NCBI RefSeq assembly: GCF_947179165.1 | Contig: NC_077245.1 | Coordinates: 22,791,740 to 22,855,739 of the forward strand | Direction: 5' to 3' | Origin: Solanum dulcamara | Lineage: Eukaryota > Streptophyta > Magnoliopsida > Solanales > Solanaceae | DNA length: 64,000 bases | Shown: positions 1 through 12,735 of the stretch, one piece after another | Numbering within the stretch: position 1 is the stretch's first letter | How the letters are laid out: every line of letters begins with the position of its first letter | Position numbers and translations under genes: made by a program | The notes under the pieces: generated by a model | What the model was told of the DNA's origin: nothing | What the model saw: the letters and a program-made list of their open reading frames with translations, nothing else | Databases searched by the model: none

Positions 1-3000
1 GACCACGACTTATCATTTAGGCAGCATAACGCATAAGCCGATAAGGCTATCATAGCATGTTGGGTCGTCTTATTATATACATACACGCAAGCCGACAAGG
101 CTTCCACGGCAAAGGGAACGTCCCAAAACATAAATCATGTGGACATAATCGAACACACATACATACACAACCCACACACTTGTCTACAGACCTTTAAGAG
201 TGTTAACGACTACATACGGTAGGACAGGGCCCCTGTTGTAATCCCGAATAAACAAATATATACATAGAAGGTTTAGTACCAAAAACTCAGCTCCGACTCA
301 ATGGAGCTTCTTCCAAACTTGCTGAGTAGAATCCTAAGCTGGCGGATCCCCAAAACATGTGTCGGTACCTGCGGGCATGAAATATAGCCCCCCAAAGAAA
401 GGGGGTCAGTACGACATATGTACTAAGAATGTAAAGTATAAAGCATCATAAAGAGGGCACAACTAACATAGGGATGCAGGGGACAAGCATAACATTCACA
501 AAACTACAGTACCTGCACCTTATAAATTGAAGTCATGTATACCCTCATCAACCCTGTACTCGGCCTGCTAGGGGACTCGGTGTTACAAATACATCATCTA
601 TCATGATAGGCATATACATGCCATTAGCGCTGTGGAACATACAACCTGATCTATGTATATAGCAAGTACGTACCGAGGAACGATAGTCAGATCCACATAT
701 CATGTATTAATGCCGAGGAATAACAGCCCGGTCCATATATCATATGATAATGCCGATATACGATGGCCCAATCCGTATATCATACATTGATGCCGAGGAA
801 CGTACAGCCCGATCCATATATAATGTAATATGCCGAGGAACCTACCGCCCAATCCCTACATAACAAAATATGCATGTATGTCAAAGAGCCTCTAAGTATA
901 AGAGCTTACACATCCAATCACTATTTAGCATATAGAAGGCTCGAGGGTCATAGTTCAACTACTTCAAGGCCCTTATCATTCAAAAGTGAGTACAAGTAAT
1001 GAGTTACATCCAGAATTTATAAATGGAACTATCTCTAACTCATATCACATATCGTTTCACTTACATTAACCCATTTCAAGAGAAGGGAGGGATAGGCTTC
1101 ACGTATAATACTTTTCATCACGTAAAAGGCTTATAAAATAATAACTCAACTATCGCAGAAGTTCTAATATCAAGAAGTGAGCAAGATGTACAAATCATAC
1201 TCGGGGTTCTAAGAATGGAATTGTCCCCACAGTTCATACATCAACCACTTATATCTAAGACATGCCAAGAGAGAAGAAGAGTTAAGCTTTACATACCCTC
1301 TGCTTTTCATCATCTAGGAGACAGTGAGAGACACTAACTCAATTAGCATAGGAGCTCTCACTTCAAGAAGTAGGTAGGAGTCGTGAATCATATTCAGAGC
1401 TTCATGAGTAGATTTTTCCCCACATTTCATATGCACATCAAACTTAAGACTAAGACATGCCAAGAGAAAGGAAGGATAGCTTTACATACTCATCACTTCC
1501 TATTGTATGGAAGGCTTGAGAAGCCCTAGTTCAATTACTGTAAAAGTGCTTTCATCAAGGAGTAAATAAGGACTATGATTTACTCTTGGCATTTATAAGT
1601 AGATTTACCCTCAATCTCATATCATTCATTACTTAACTTGAATACATGCCAAAAGAAAGGAAGAGATAAGCTTTGAATACCTTTTATCGAGTAATCGTAA
1701 CCACTGTTGCTTCGTCGCCTTATGAACCTATTTAACACAAAGGTAATACTAACATTAATAACCTTCAACTTTCCAGCTTCTCAAACCATCACTAAGCATC
1801 CATTGGAATCATTTTCCTAGGTGTCTTTCTCAAGTAGTTTATTAATCGGCTAAGAAGTTAACGGAAATCGGGCAGCACTTCCCATATAACTTGCCCTATC
1901 CGAATTTCCAATTACATTCTCAACCACTAAATCCAACCAAAAACAACAATCAGCAGCTCGTATACAAGTAAACCACTTTAATATTACACAATACAAACTC
2001 CAAATGACTCGCTTAAAACTACGATACCAAAACAAGGTTTTCAATCATTAATTCGTAAAATCTTTAACCATGCAAAATAGAAGGTTAGGTGGCTGAAACC
2101 AAAAGAACCCAAACCTCTTTTAACCCACGTTCCATCCCTTCAACACGCTATAAAACCATCTCCAAAGACAATGCCACAATCACAACAACACTATACAACC
2201 TTAACAATTTTAACTCGGCTAGAACAACTTCAATTTCGTTCGCTTACAACGTCCAGCATACTTATACATTTTTCATGCTTCCAAATTAATTTAACACATA
2301 TAATACACTCCATAACAACATTATTAACTCCACTTTAAAAGGGGAGACCTTACCTTATCCGAAACGTGCCAAAATTCGCCTCAGAAGTCCTCTTAACGTG
2401 CTGAAACTTAGTGGACTGTTTGTATCACGTTTTTGCTGCCCCAAATAGAAATTTTTCGTTATTAAATACTATCATATCACCATAGGATACCTTAAATAAT
2501 TAATTCACAAAATGAAATTGGGCCTTACCTTGGTAGCCCCTCAAACCCGTAGCTCTCTCCTTCTTCTTTCCCTTAAGTTTCTCTCAACTCTCTCTTATTT
2601 TTCTAAGTTAAAAGAAACCAAAGTGATGACTTCGTCATCTTATGTACATATATATATCCTCCCTTAGAAGTGACACGTGTCATCCCCTAAGGGTGACATA
2701 TGTTAAACTTTTATTGGGCCACCGTATCTATGCATCCCTTCCTAGGCTGCCACATGGCCATGTGGGACCCACCCCAAGTAGGTGTGTCACCTACTTAGTC
2801 CAAGTAAGTGCATCACCTACTTGCTTCCAAGTAGGTGCTACGCTTCCTTTCGTCTTTTCTGTGGGTTCGTACTCTCATCTCACTTTAAAAATCTATGCAA
2901 TCCTTGCTACGCAAGCTCAACATGTACACCAGTAGCTTAAGTATGTAAGACGTCCAAGTTGGTAGCTTACACAAGTAAGTCGAGTCCCGCGACTTGTTAT

Positions 3001-3178
3001 TTTAGCCCCCAACTCATTTCAAATCCTTATAGCCCTATTTCCAACCTTCACTCTTATGGGACATCACGTTCTCCCTTCCTTAGAGTTATTTGATAATGTT
3101 ATAGATAATTTGGGTCATAGTGTAACCTTTAAAAAGCTTAAGAAGACGTTCCGAAGTACAAAGGTATGGGGTATAACA
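1..3178 (-). mobile_element. Partial LTR of a Gypsy-type retrotransposon
   Basis: Read on the minus strand, the stretch starting at 3178 opens with TGTTATACCCCATACC, the usual start of a family of long Solanaceae Gypsy LTRs. It continues as AT-rich LTR-like sequence with no coding potential to the window's left edge, so the other end, the TSD and any internal region are not visible. The sequence to the right of 3178 is not purine-rich on the minus strand. This therefore looks like a 5' LTR or a solo LTR rather than a 3' LTR. Short ORFs inside it have no recognisable content. Confidence 0.6.
673..872. repeat. Five-copy 40-bp tandem repeat inside the LTR
   Basis: The motif CCGAGGAA (CCGATATA in the third copy) recurs at 673, 713, 753, 793 and 833, an exact 40-bp period. 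Each unit continues with a diverged form of CAGCCCGATCCATATATCAT. The units differ by substitutions but hardly by length. Such short arrays are common in long plant LTRs. Confidence 0.85.
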
Positions 3179-3800
3179 CATGTTATCCCCATGCTTTCTG
3201 AAGAGAACTTGATTTGAAGTTGGGGAGAAGGTTCATCACCTCGAAGTTAAAACACAAAAATTGATGAAACTGGCATCGCGTCGCGATGTTAAATTGTGCG
3301 CTTGATGGGAGGCAACCAATCGGTATCCAAAAATTTTTATTTTTATTTTAATTTTGAGTTTTTGATTTTTAGAATAGATTTGGATTTTATGTTTTTGACT
3401 AATCCTCATGATTTTAAGGTTTTGAAAGTGATTTGAATAGGTTTGGAAGCTAAAACTTAAAAGGGATAGAAGTTTGGGGGTTGAACTACCTAAAACATGG
3501 GACTTGGGACACCTTTTGATAGCTGGAGATCGCCAAAATGCATTATACGAGTCACCAAACTGGCTTGCACATCGCCAAAAGCTATAGAGAAATTTCAGTC
3601 TTTAGGCCTCATTTTGTTCTTCGCGAACACAGATAAGAGTGTCGCGAATGCGGAAGTCAAAATTCACTGACTACCACGAACGTGGAGATTGATTTTCCAC
3701 CAGGCGTGAATGCGCCATCAATTCTGAATGCTGAAGAGAGAGATTCCCCAGGTACTTTGAGCTCAAAATGTCTTTTGAAAATGTTTCAAACGCTCCTGAA
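3179..3800. other. Non-coding leader-like stretch of a degraded retroelement
   Basis: No intact ORF. It contains CG-containing patches of the type CGCGAATGCGGA and ACGAACGTGGAG (3620-3720) that resemble patches in the LTR at 6990-7170. This suggests it belongs to the same element as the material downstream. Confidence 0.35.
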
Positions 3801-4610
3801 AACTGAGGACTACATTGATGCAATCAGATTCCTATCATCCAAGTGTGCCTGAAAATATGATGAATACCTGGGAGGAGTGGTAGTAAAGAAAAAAGAATAT
3901 ATTTGGACAAGCTCGAGGATGGGATGCTGGACTTCTATGGATGGCTTGTGATGAGCAAATGGCTGTGTTTTGTTGTTGAGCCTATCAAAGCTAATCATAC
4001 TCTAGTTGCGGAGTTCTATGCTAATTCTCTAGAAACCAACTTTAGAGCGGCCGAGGTGACCACCGTCCGAGGTGTACAAGTCAACTTTAGCTCAACCATC
4101 ATCAATGTGTTGTATGGTCTCCCAGATGCTGATAATAGAGTGTACATGCACCGCTACTAAGAGTTGGGGAATCAATAGCTCATGGATAAATTGCATGATG
4201 GAGTTCCTCTAGAATAGTTTATGTCAAATAGGGGGGTCGATCCACATGAATTCACCACGGAAGTCAATCTTATCTTTCTAATATATGTACTCAGATCATT
4301 CCCTCTACCCATGACACCGAGGTGACACTAGACTGAGCCTTTGTCATTGCCTCTATTATAGATGGGTTAAATGTAAATGTGTGGTGGCTTATTGTTGATC
4401 ATATAATTGAGTTGACTCAAGGAAAAGCCAAAAGAATTTTTTTCCCATCATTGATCACTAAGTTGTGCTATAATATCTTTGTGATGAAATACCCCACCAA
4501 TGAAAAGAAGAAGTCGGGAAAAGACATTTACCCATTGAGTAAAAAAGGTGGCCAAGGAAGAAAGCACAAAAAGAGATCGATTGATATAATATATCCTTCT
4601 TTTAGTTAGT
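3801..4610 (+). pseudogene. Degraded plant retroelement protein with a PF20167-like domain
   Basis: The ORF at 3903-4160 reads DFYGWLVMSKW, then FYANSLETNF, then VRGVQVNFSSTIINVLYGLP. That order matches the 'putative plant transposon protein' domain (PF20167) found in Ty3/Gypsy-derived plant sequences. After a stop and frame changes, the ORF at 4379-4609 continues with WWLIVDHIIELTQGK and FFPSLITKLC, the later part of the same domain, followed by a basic tail. Stops and frameshifts separate the pieces, so no full protein can be made. The domain assignment comes from motif memory and a Pfam search would settle it. Confidence 0.55.
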
Positions 4611-6801
4611 TCACCGAGTCTATTTCTGAGGCTGGTGGTTCCTCCATACCTGCTGTAGATCCTCTTCAGTCTAGACCGAAAATGATGTGACACATCTCCG
4701 CCCAGGTATATGGAGTAGATGCTCAAATTCGACAGTTGATAGCTGGCCTTCCTAGAAGTTCATCCAGAGCCCCCACTTCTAAGGGTGATCCTCCACCCAC
4801 TATCACTTTAATAGCTACTGCTCAAAGGGTTATGAGTGACCGTCTTGAGATTATGATTCGGCGATAGGGTAAGATCGAGAAACGTCAGAGTAAATTCAAA
4901 GAGCACGAGAAGAAGAAAAGAAAGTTCCTGAACAAGATGATAGACAAGCTTAAGAGCTTATGTAGTAGCGGTGCTTTGGATGATAATTTGTCTTCTCCAT
5001 CTGGATCGAGCTCCTCATGAGGCATTCTAGGGAGCCCCTCATATTCTCTTTCTGATATTTGTACTATGAGGACATAATTTTATTTTTAGTTGAGGGTGCC
5101 TCCCTTGTTATTATTGATTATTGATGAGTACTTTGATTGAGCCCTTGCCGGGCTTATTTTGTTTGTTATGGATTTAATTGTGCCCTTGTCGAGCCTAGTT
5201 AATTTTGTGGATGATGCGCCTTTGTTGGGCTTTTGATCTTGACTGTGATTGATTAGTCATTTTTTTTATTTTCACTTTGTTAGCTTTTTCTTATTTCGTT
5301 TGGTAGTTCCTTTATTTTATCGCCTTTTTGATGTGTTGTTGCATGGCGATGTCCTATGATGGATAGAGTGACAACTTTCTTAAGGTTGAATCATTGGTTG
5401 GTTGTGAGTGTGTCTAAGTTTGTTGTGTAGTAAAGTCTGAGTAGTCGGTCCCGAGTTAATGTATGAGTTTGCCCAATGATGGATTGGTTAACGGCTTTCT
5501 TAACGAAAAAATCATCGTCTTTTTGGAGATTGTCGCTTGGTTGGTACTAAGAACATAGTCTTGCATATTTTATACCCCTCCATTTTGAAAGTTGAGCATA
5601 TTTTGAATGATTTTATGACAACTCTTATAACTCTTTTTGTGACTTTTGAATATTAGCGGGTTGAATGTTCGATGCCACTTGTATGTTGAAAAGAAAATAT
5701 GATTTTGAACTATCTTGATTAATTTACATGCCATGTGTGGTGAGTTATTAGATAATACCTTATGTTTGCTTGTGCTACCTAGAACTTGCCCGATTGGTCT
5801 TGAAATATTGGTCTTAATTGAGTCTGGTTGGAAAAATGATCTTAGGCATTCTTTGATTGTTCTTGAAGTCCACTTGGCTTAAAAATCTCACCTTTGCACT
5901 AAATATATCCTTAATTGTCCCCTTTGAGCCTAATTCCTTTTATTGGCAACCTTATTACAAATGTTACCCATTTTGAACCGACATTCCTCTTTTGAACTCT
6001 TTTCCTCATTGAACTTGAAATTGTGAAAGTAGAAGATAAAAGCCTAAGTTGGAAGTGTTATGGAAAAATCATAGAAAGGATGCCTATCATGTAAGAGTTT
6101 GATAAAAAAAAAATGAGATTGATGAATGGAGGAAAAATTCATAAATAAAGAAAAAACTTTTGAAAAAGAAGGAAAGAAAGTAAATAAATGAGATTTCAAT
6201 CCTCCAAAAGCTGAAAATGGTTGCATGTGTGGGGCATTTTGAGTAGAAATAAAAATTTGGAATGTGAATTGGTTTGAAAAAGTAAAAAGTTGAAAAATGA
6301 TGAGTTGTTATACAAGTTTAATAAATTCATTTAAGATTTCTAACCAAATAAAGATGAGTCAATTTTGATTAAAAATATGGGCAGCCTATTGTGTGGCATA
6401 TGTGATCATGAGATGTTCTATTGTGAGTGTGAGTGTTTGTGCTTTTGTCCCTATTTGTACATACTTCGTGAGTGTTTTGGGACATGTATTTTCTTGTGAG
6501 GGTAAGTTGATTGAGTGGTGATCTTAAAAATTCCTAATTGAATCAAGTGAGCATGTAAAAGAGATAAAGAGTTGAATCACTTCTTGAGTTTGAATTGTTG
6601 TCACTTAATGATTCTTAGATTTTGAAACAAGCACCATGAGAACGAGGGAGTTGTTTTTGTGCTAGTTTGCATTAGGACTATTTTTTAGTACCAATCAAAG
6701 TCATGATCATGTTCCTTAGTTAAATAGAAAATGTGTTGACCATAATTTAAGTGCCTCTTGTGCTTTGGATTTTGTTTTGCTTGAGGACAAGCAAAATTTT
6801 T
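4611..6801 (+). other. Degraded 3' internal region of the PF20167-bearing element
   Basis: Traces of a charged, lysine-rich C-terminal coding region appear near 4860-5020, then non-coding T-rich sequence. Near the end (6777-6796) comes a GCTTGAGGACAAGCAAAA box that often sits just before the 3' LTR in this class of plant element. No pol domains were recognised, so this element is either internally deleted or non-autonomous. Confidence 0.45.
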
Positions 6802-6810
6802 AAGTGGGGG
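6802..6810 (+). other. Polypurine tract
   Basis: AAGTGGGGG lies immediately before TGTTGATAAG. A G-rich purine run next to a TG start is the primer for plus-strand DNA synthesis in LTR elements and marks the 3' LTR boundary. Confidence 0.7.
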
Positions 6811-7960
6811 TGTTGATAAGTTGGGTGATTTTCACTCATTTGGAGCTTTTTTCTTATGATTTTGTGGCACTCAAGTAGAGAAAAAGGTTAATTATTCTTT
6901 GAATATTGTTGTTTCAGGTATATATTGGTTGGCAAGAATTTTTAATGGAAAAAAACAAAAATTAAGGCAAAATGGGACCTATAACAGTGACTTGGTGCTA
7001 GTAGAGCAGTTGCCCTCCACGAACGTGGTCAAAAGACCCGCAAACACGGAGGCTTGGTGAACACTGAGCCGTGAACAAGGGCAAGTAATCCACAAAAGTA
7101 GAGACCCGGTCAGCTAAGGTCCGCGAACGCGGCATGTCATACGTGAATGCGAAGTACAAAGTGCCAAAACTCCACGAACGCAAAGAAGAAGTTGCCAAGT
7201 GGCAAGGACACATCTGGAACACAAATTGATCCCAAATTTCATTATAGACTCATACACAACCATTTTGGAGGAGACACTAATTATACATATTAGACTTAGA
7301 TATTTTTGAGCTTTGGGCCTTAGCTTTGAGAGCAAGATTTCCACAACAAACACCATTAGAGTAAAGATTAAGAGCTTAATTTATAATAATTTTTAATCCT
7401 TTCTTCAACTCTTTTCTTTGTATTACGTAAACTCCAGGTGTAGTTGTTATGGTTATTTGAATTTTGTATTAGAGATAAATAATTTTTGGTTTATTGATTT
7501 TCATCTTTTGTTTTTACAATTAGTTGAATACTTTCTCATTTATGAATTAGGTCTTTGATTATCTAATCAATTTCAAGTTTTAATTGATTTCCTATGGATT
7601 TGATCACTCCTTAGACTTGTCCATTTACTTAGATTGAGGTTGAAAGAGTCAATTGAGGTTGTGAAAAGTTGATTAGTGCATAATTTGAGGTATAGCCACT
7701 CATATATCAGATTTTAGCTAGAAGTAGTGAATTCATGCATTGCCTATAGTTGATTTAATTGTGTTGTCACTCAATTAGGTTCGAAAGAACTAGTTGATAT
7801 TTTTTTTTCAAAATTCGAGAGAATGGATGGATAATTTAGATTCTAGGCATATATGATATTATCCATGATTAATTGAGAATGTATGAAACTAGTATGCAAT
7901 GGATCGTATAGGTGTTGACTGATATCCCATTCCCAAATTCCATTGGTATCCTTAAATGAA
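6811..7960 (+). mobile_element. 3' LTR of the degraded retroelement (right end uncertain)
   Basis: It starts with TGTTGATAAGTTGGG right after the polypurine tract. It carries patches such as ACGAACGTGG and CGCGAACGCGG, which also occur in the element's leader. The right end is set roughly where LTR-like sequence gives way to unrelated sequence; no CA end with a matching TSD was identified. No 5' LTR is visible in the window. Two minus-strand ORFs at 6998-7356 show no family resemblance. Confidence 0.5.
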
Positions 7961-8347
7961 AAGGCTTTGTTCCTTGTTCTTTCGTATCCCCCTATCCTAA
8001 ATTATTACCAAAACCTTCATATTATAATTGTATTTTTTATTTCGGATTCAAACTCATGCGCATATCCAATACTTTTAGTACCATAACATACTCTATCACA
8101 TTTAGTTAACGCCATATTCATGAATTCTTCAAGCACCTTCGTGTTCTTCATCATGTTCATCACGTTAATCACCGAAGAATTATTGGAAAACAAAGATATT
8201 AAGATAAGAAAAAAGTACTTAGGATTAAAGAAATCAGAGACTGAAGCTGGTGATAAAGTAGTACAGTTTAATGAGGTAGAAGGACATAAACTTGCTCAAA
8301 TAACTGGAATTGTTCTAATTTTGAGATTTTCTATACCTTATCTTGAT
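7961..8347. other. Unresolved sequence with one short ORF
   Basis: An 80-codon ORF at 8120-8362 (+) encodes a hydrophobic N-terminus followed by a lysine-rich stretch. I do not recognise it and its end runs into the tandem repeat, so it is probably chance. Nothing else is visible. Confidence 0.3.
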
Positions 8348-8547
8348 GACTTGGTTTTGTAATGTTTGGTTCGTTATCTTATTAGATATATATTTTTTAG
8401 AGAGCTTAGTAATAATAATTAAAGACTTGGTTTTGTAATATTTGGTTATTTACTTTATTAGATATATTTTATATATTTTTTAGAGAGCTTAGTAATAATA
8501 ATTAAAGACTTGGTTTTGTAATATTTGGTTATTTATTTTATTAGATA
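8348..8547. repeat. Tandem repeat, units of 76 and 83 bp, third copy interrupted
   Basis: Units starting GACTTGGTTTTGTAAT begin at 8348, 8424 and 8507. The units share TTAGAGAGCTTAGTAATAATAA. The third copy is broken by the LINE insertion: its remainder reappears at 21485 as AGTAGCATTAATTAAAGG. This independently confirms the LINE's target site. Confidence 0.8.
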
Positions 8548-8564
8548 TATTTTGTAGAGAGACT

Positions 8565-9377
8565 GAATTTCGCTATACAAATGAAGTGTATCTGACTCTC
8601 TCCTTTCTCTTTCTTCCTCTACAACTATCGGTAACGGCTATCCCCAACCCCTTTTCCCTTCTATGACTGCATCACCGGAGGTCTCAAGCACAAGTGAACA
8701 CCAGGTTTCTCTCTCCCCCCCCTCCTCTTTCTCTCCTTTCATCCCTGTTTCGCTGTTTGGAACCCTAAAGTTGCGACCACCCACCATCAGCAGCCACAAT
8801 CAGCGACAGTCTTTCTCACCGGCAATCACCCACACAGAGACCACAACCGATGATATCAGGTTCTATTGATTCTTTATCGTGTTCCTTTATCTCACTTGTC
8901 AGAAATTGATATTTGTTGGTATAGTATTTTGCTTTAGCATATTATATTACTTGAGTTCTTGCCTTTGAGTTTCGTATATTAATCTACTAGTATTACTTGA
9001 TTTAGTATGAGAGATTCATCGACTCTTCCCTTTTAGTTTCACCTCTGGTTTTCTATTAATATTCCTAGTGTATTGTTTGCTTACCTTCATTGTTGTACTA
9101 TTTTGAGTTAATATTTTGATTGTTTAGCATTAAGTACTTCTCTACTTCCATCCTGTCAGTCCCGTTCCTATCCCCTTTAATAATTTGTTTTCTTGTTTGC
9201 TTACCCCTATTGCTTTTATATTATTTTGAGTTAGAATTCCGATTGTATTACTTTGATTGTAGATATCTGTAATATAGCGTTCTCTCTTACCATTAGTGTT
9301 CTAGTTTTTGTTCTACATTTTCCTTCTTCACTTAGTGGCTAGTGTTCATGATTTTCCTATTAGTTAGTGTGTGTTGT
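8565..9377 (+). other. 5' region of the RTE LINE
   Basis: It contains a CT-rich stretch and a 68-codon ORF (8663-8869) rich in Ser, Pro and Thr with no catalytic motif. The sequence then turns T-rich up to the Gypsy insertion. It continues on the other side of that insertion at 18143. It probably holds the LINE promoter, as is usual for LINE 5' regions, but no motif proves this. Confidence 0.55.
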
Positions 9378-9382
9378 CCCTC

Positions 9383-11358
9383 TATAACTTTCCTCAAAAT
9401 GATCATAAGTGCCTTGAGAATGCCTTGAAAATAGCCTGCTCTAGTAATGCATTATTCTTATTGTTTTTGGCAAATCCGAGTCCGAAATATCGATCAGGGG
9501 TCAAAACCTACAAAAAAATGATCTCGGTGGATTTTTAGGACTCATGTATTGAAAGACGAATTTTGTCAAAAATTAAACAAAATAGTGAGGTGCGCGATAA
9601 CTCTGCATCGCCCACTTGTTCCGATTTAGTGTAATTTTTCTTCTAGTCAAAATCTAGCCAAAATCTCATTAGCTAAAAATTGGTCTATCCTGGACGTTTT
9701 TAGGGTTTAATTCTACTCTATAAACTATCCTAAATCCTTAATTTCATTCATTCTTCTACAATTCACCTATTCAAATATTTCTCTCTCTCTACAAGAGCTC
9801 TCAAGGAATCCATTGAAGACTTCAAACAAATTCACTCAAGCTTTTCATTAAAACTCTCAAATTCTTTCAAATTCCTTGGTCTTCTCACTCAAGGTATGTG
9901 GGTATTAATTTATGGATTCTTTCATCCATTAAGCCCAATCAATTTCTTAAGTTTTCTATTAAATGCAAGTATGGGATTTTATGGAATTTATAATCTCTAT
10001 TCCAATTGCATGAATTATGATTCAAATTATGATTATAAGTCTATTTTGATATAAATTGATGGTTATTACATTGAATTGAATAGTTTTTCAATGAATTCTC
10101 CTTTATTGATCTCTAGGGTTCATAATGTAAATTATGGGTATTTTCAATTATACTTCCAAATGATATTATCTTTATGAATTATGTATGGGCTGATAGAAAG
10201 TACATGATCATGCATTTTTCAAGTCAATTTCATGATTTCCAAGTCAATTGATCAAGTATTCATGCTTTACTCTATATTTCCAAGTATGAAGTATGATTAT
10301 GTATGTATGATTTGTAATGTGAAAGGACAGTACCCGCATTGCATTTATGTTATGAAAATGAGCTACTCTATAATTTCAAACCTATGATCATGACTATGAT
10401 ATACGTCCATTACGATTCTCATGCTATGAATGTATTCCTTGGAATTTGACTTAGTACCGAATGTGGACTTGGGGTGGGGGCTCAAAATATGGGATCTTTA
10501 TATAAATTCTCTTATCCCATAACTACGTGCCACCATAGGATTGCTCTTTTTGGCCTAGCTAGTGGATCCACATATAGCGTATGTTATGACCCGCCTAGCT
10601 GGGTAGAGTCTATTTTGGCAAGTAAATTCCCCTTTTTTCCGATGTAGGGGCAACATCGGGATTTCATGTATATCTCGCATGGTCTTATTGTCAATTATGG
10701 TTCCTATTCCATATATGTATGGTCCTTTTTATATTTTAAATGACTACTCTTATCATTTACTTTATATGATACTCGTATGATTTATTATGCATTGATCCTT
10801 CTTATGACTACTTGTAGTTTTTACTACTTCTCTTATCATGCTACTTAAAATGGTCATTTGCACAAAAATGGTTTTCTATGCATTGTATTGCCTATATACT
10901 TAGTACATTCAAACGTACTAACGCCTACTTTTTTCCTACATTATATCTGTAGAGTCGGACGCTCCATCTTTTTCTCATGGCTAGTTGGTGTTCTATTAAA
11001 GATTAGTATGATGAGTCCTCATGCTTCGAGGGCAATCCGAGACATTCTTTTCTTTATTGTTGTTTTAGACTATGGTGATATTAAAATACTATTCTATATG
11101 GTGTCATTACTTTCTTTGAGGGTGAGCTAAAAACATGTCCTCCCACCTAGGTTGTCATGTAGAGACATGTGGGCATATTGTGTAAGGGGTCTATGTTGTC
11201 TTGATTTTCTATAGCTATGCTTTGTCTTCTTGGAATTTTATGAGTTTTCACTTATTTTTTACCTTATGTATTCTTATGATATGCTAAGAGGCTTGGTTGG
11301 GGTCTCTTTGGGAATCCTATTTTTCATGTCATAAATAGGCCCTAGTTTGGTCGTGACA
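9383..11358 (+). repeat. 5' LTR of the Gypsy element
   Basis: 1976 bp, aligning along its length with 16057-18137. It starts TATAAC (decayed from TGTAAC in the partner) and ends GGTCGTGACA. A CTCTATAAACTA box near 9714 could be the TATA element. Compared with the 3' LTR it lacks a 100-bp segment. Divergence between the LTRs is easily visible, so the insertion is not recent. The 90-codon ORF at 10858-11130 is chance. Confidence 0.92.
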
Positions 11359-11362
11359 AACT

Positions 11363-11375
11363 TGGTATCAGAGCA
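11363..11375 (+). other. Primer binding site, initiator tRNA-Met
   Basis: TGGTATCAGAGCA lies 4 bp after the 5' LTR. It is the complement of the 3' end of plant initiator methionine tRNA, the usual primer for this Gypsy group. Confidence 0.92.
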
Positions 11376-11671
11376 CAAGGTTCAAGTGTCCTAGGGTGTC
11401 CAACATGCTGCGCCAAGTGGAGTTTTATTCATGGGTGCGAAGAGATTCACATTTATTAATAGGAGGCTATGAGAAATTTTAGGAATTATCACTTCTTTCA
11501 TGATCTATGTCGTGCGGTAGAGTGTAATCTAAGACTTTCTTTTTCGAACAATTGTTCCTTGAGATTTTCAGATAAATAGCTCCAAGAAGACCACTATTAC
11601 AACAGGGAAACAATGTTAATGAAGCCCATGCTCCCCCGACTCCCCGAGATAATGGTCCTCCACCCGACTAA

Positions 11672-12729
11672 GTGACTAATGCAGAGTTCTGGACTGTCAT
11701 TGCTATGCTAGCCCAAGTGGCAACCAACCAAGCGGTTGCGGATCCTCCTAATATTCCTACTCCGGCCTCAAGAGTAAGGGATTTATCACGAATGAACCCC
11801 CTAGAGTTTCACGGCTCAAAGGTTGATGAGGATCCTCAAGAATTCATAGATGAGAGCTATAAGTTAGTGAGTATCATGGGGGTGACTTCAGAAGAGAAAG
11901 AGGAGTTGGCGGCTTACCAACTTAAAGGTGTTGCTCAAATTTGGTACACTCAATGGAAGTTAGAGAGGGTGGATGAATGTCCTATTGAATGGGAAGCTTT
12001 CAAACTTGTTTTCCTTGATCTCTTTTTCCATCTTGAGCTAAGGGTGGCTAAAGTCTTGGAGTTCATAAATCTTCAATAAGGCACTATGGGAATGAGGGAC
12101 GATGCACTCAAGTTTACTAAGCTATCCAAGTATGCTCCTTCATTGGTTACCGATCCACGTGCCCAAATGAGTCATTTCATATTGGGGGTGTCCAACTTGG
12201 TTGCTAAGGAATATCGTACCACTATGCTTGTTAAAAAGATGGACATATCTTGGTTCATGACTTTTGCCGAACAAATTGAAGGAGAAAAACTCAAGGAGAT
12301 AAGGATGAGGGATTTTATGAGGGCCCGACATGAAGGTGGGTTTGCCAATACTAGGACCGGTGGTAGTAGTAGCCGCTCTCAATAAGGCCAATGTTAGGAA
12401 AAAAAGTTTGCTAAGGATAGGGTGCCATAACCTAAAGCTCAAGGAGGTGGAGGTGTGAAGACTAGTAGCCCTTCTTTTCTTAAATGTGCAAAGTATGGAA
12501 AGAATCATGAAGGAAAGTTGTTAATGGGGACGGGTGCTTGTTATGGATGTGGCAAGACGGGCCATAGGCAATCCAAGTGCCCTTGCATTGCCAACAAGGG
12601 TGAAGTAGGTGGTTCTCAAGGAGGACAAGTGCAACAAGGTGCCCAAGCTAAACCTAATAGTGGTCAATGCAATAACCGATTTTATGCTCTTCATGCAAGG
12701 CAAAATATGGATGAGACTCCCGATGTGGT
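11672..12729 (+). pseudogene. gag of the Gypsy element (interrupted)
   Basis: The capsid part (11672-12385) shows NPLEFHGSKVDEDPQEFIDE and IWYTQWK, the core of retrotransposon gag (PF03732 type), with a stop at about 12077-12079. After more stops near 12384, the nucleocapsid part at 12455-12729 carries a CCHC zinc knuckle, CYGCGKTGHRQSKC (C-x2-C-x4-H-x4-C). The protein would package element RNA in virus-like particles. A frameshift at about 12730 separates gag from the protease. The product is dead: at least two stops and a frame change interrupt it. Confidence 0.88.
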
Positions 12730-12735
12730 CAGGGT

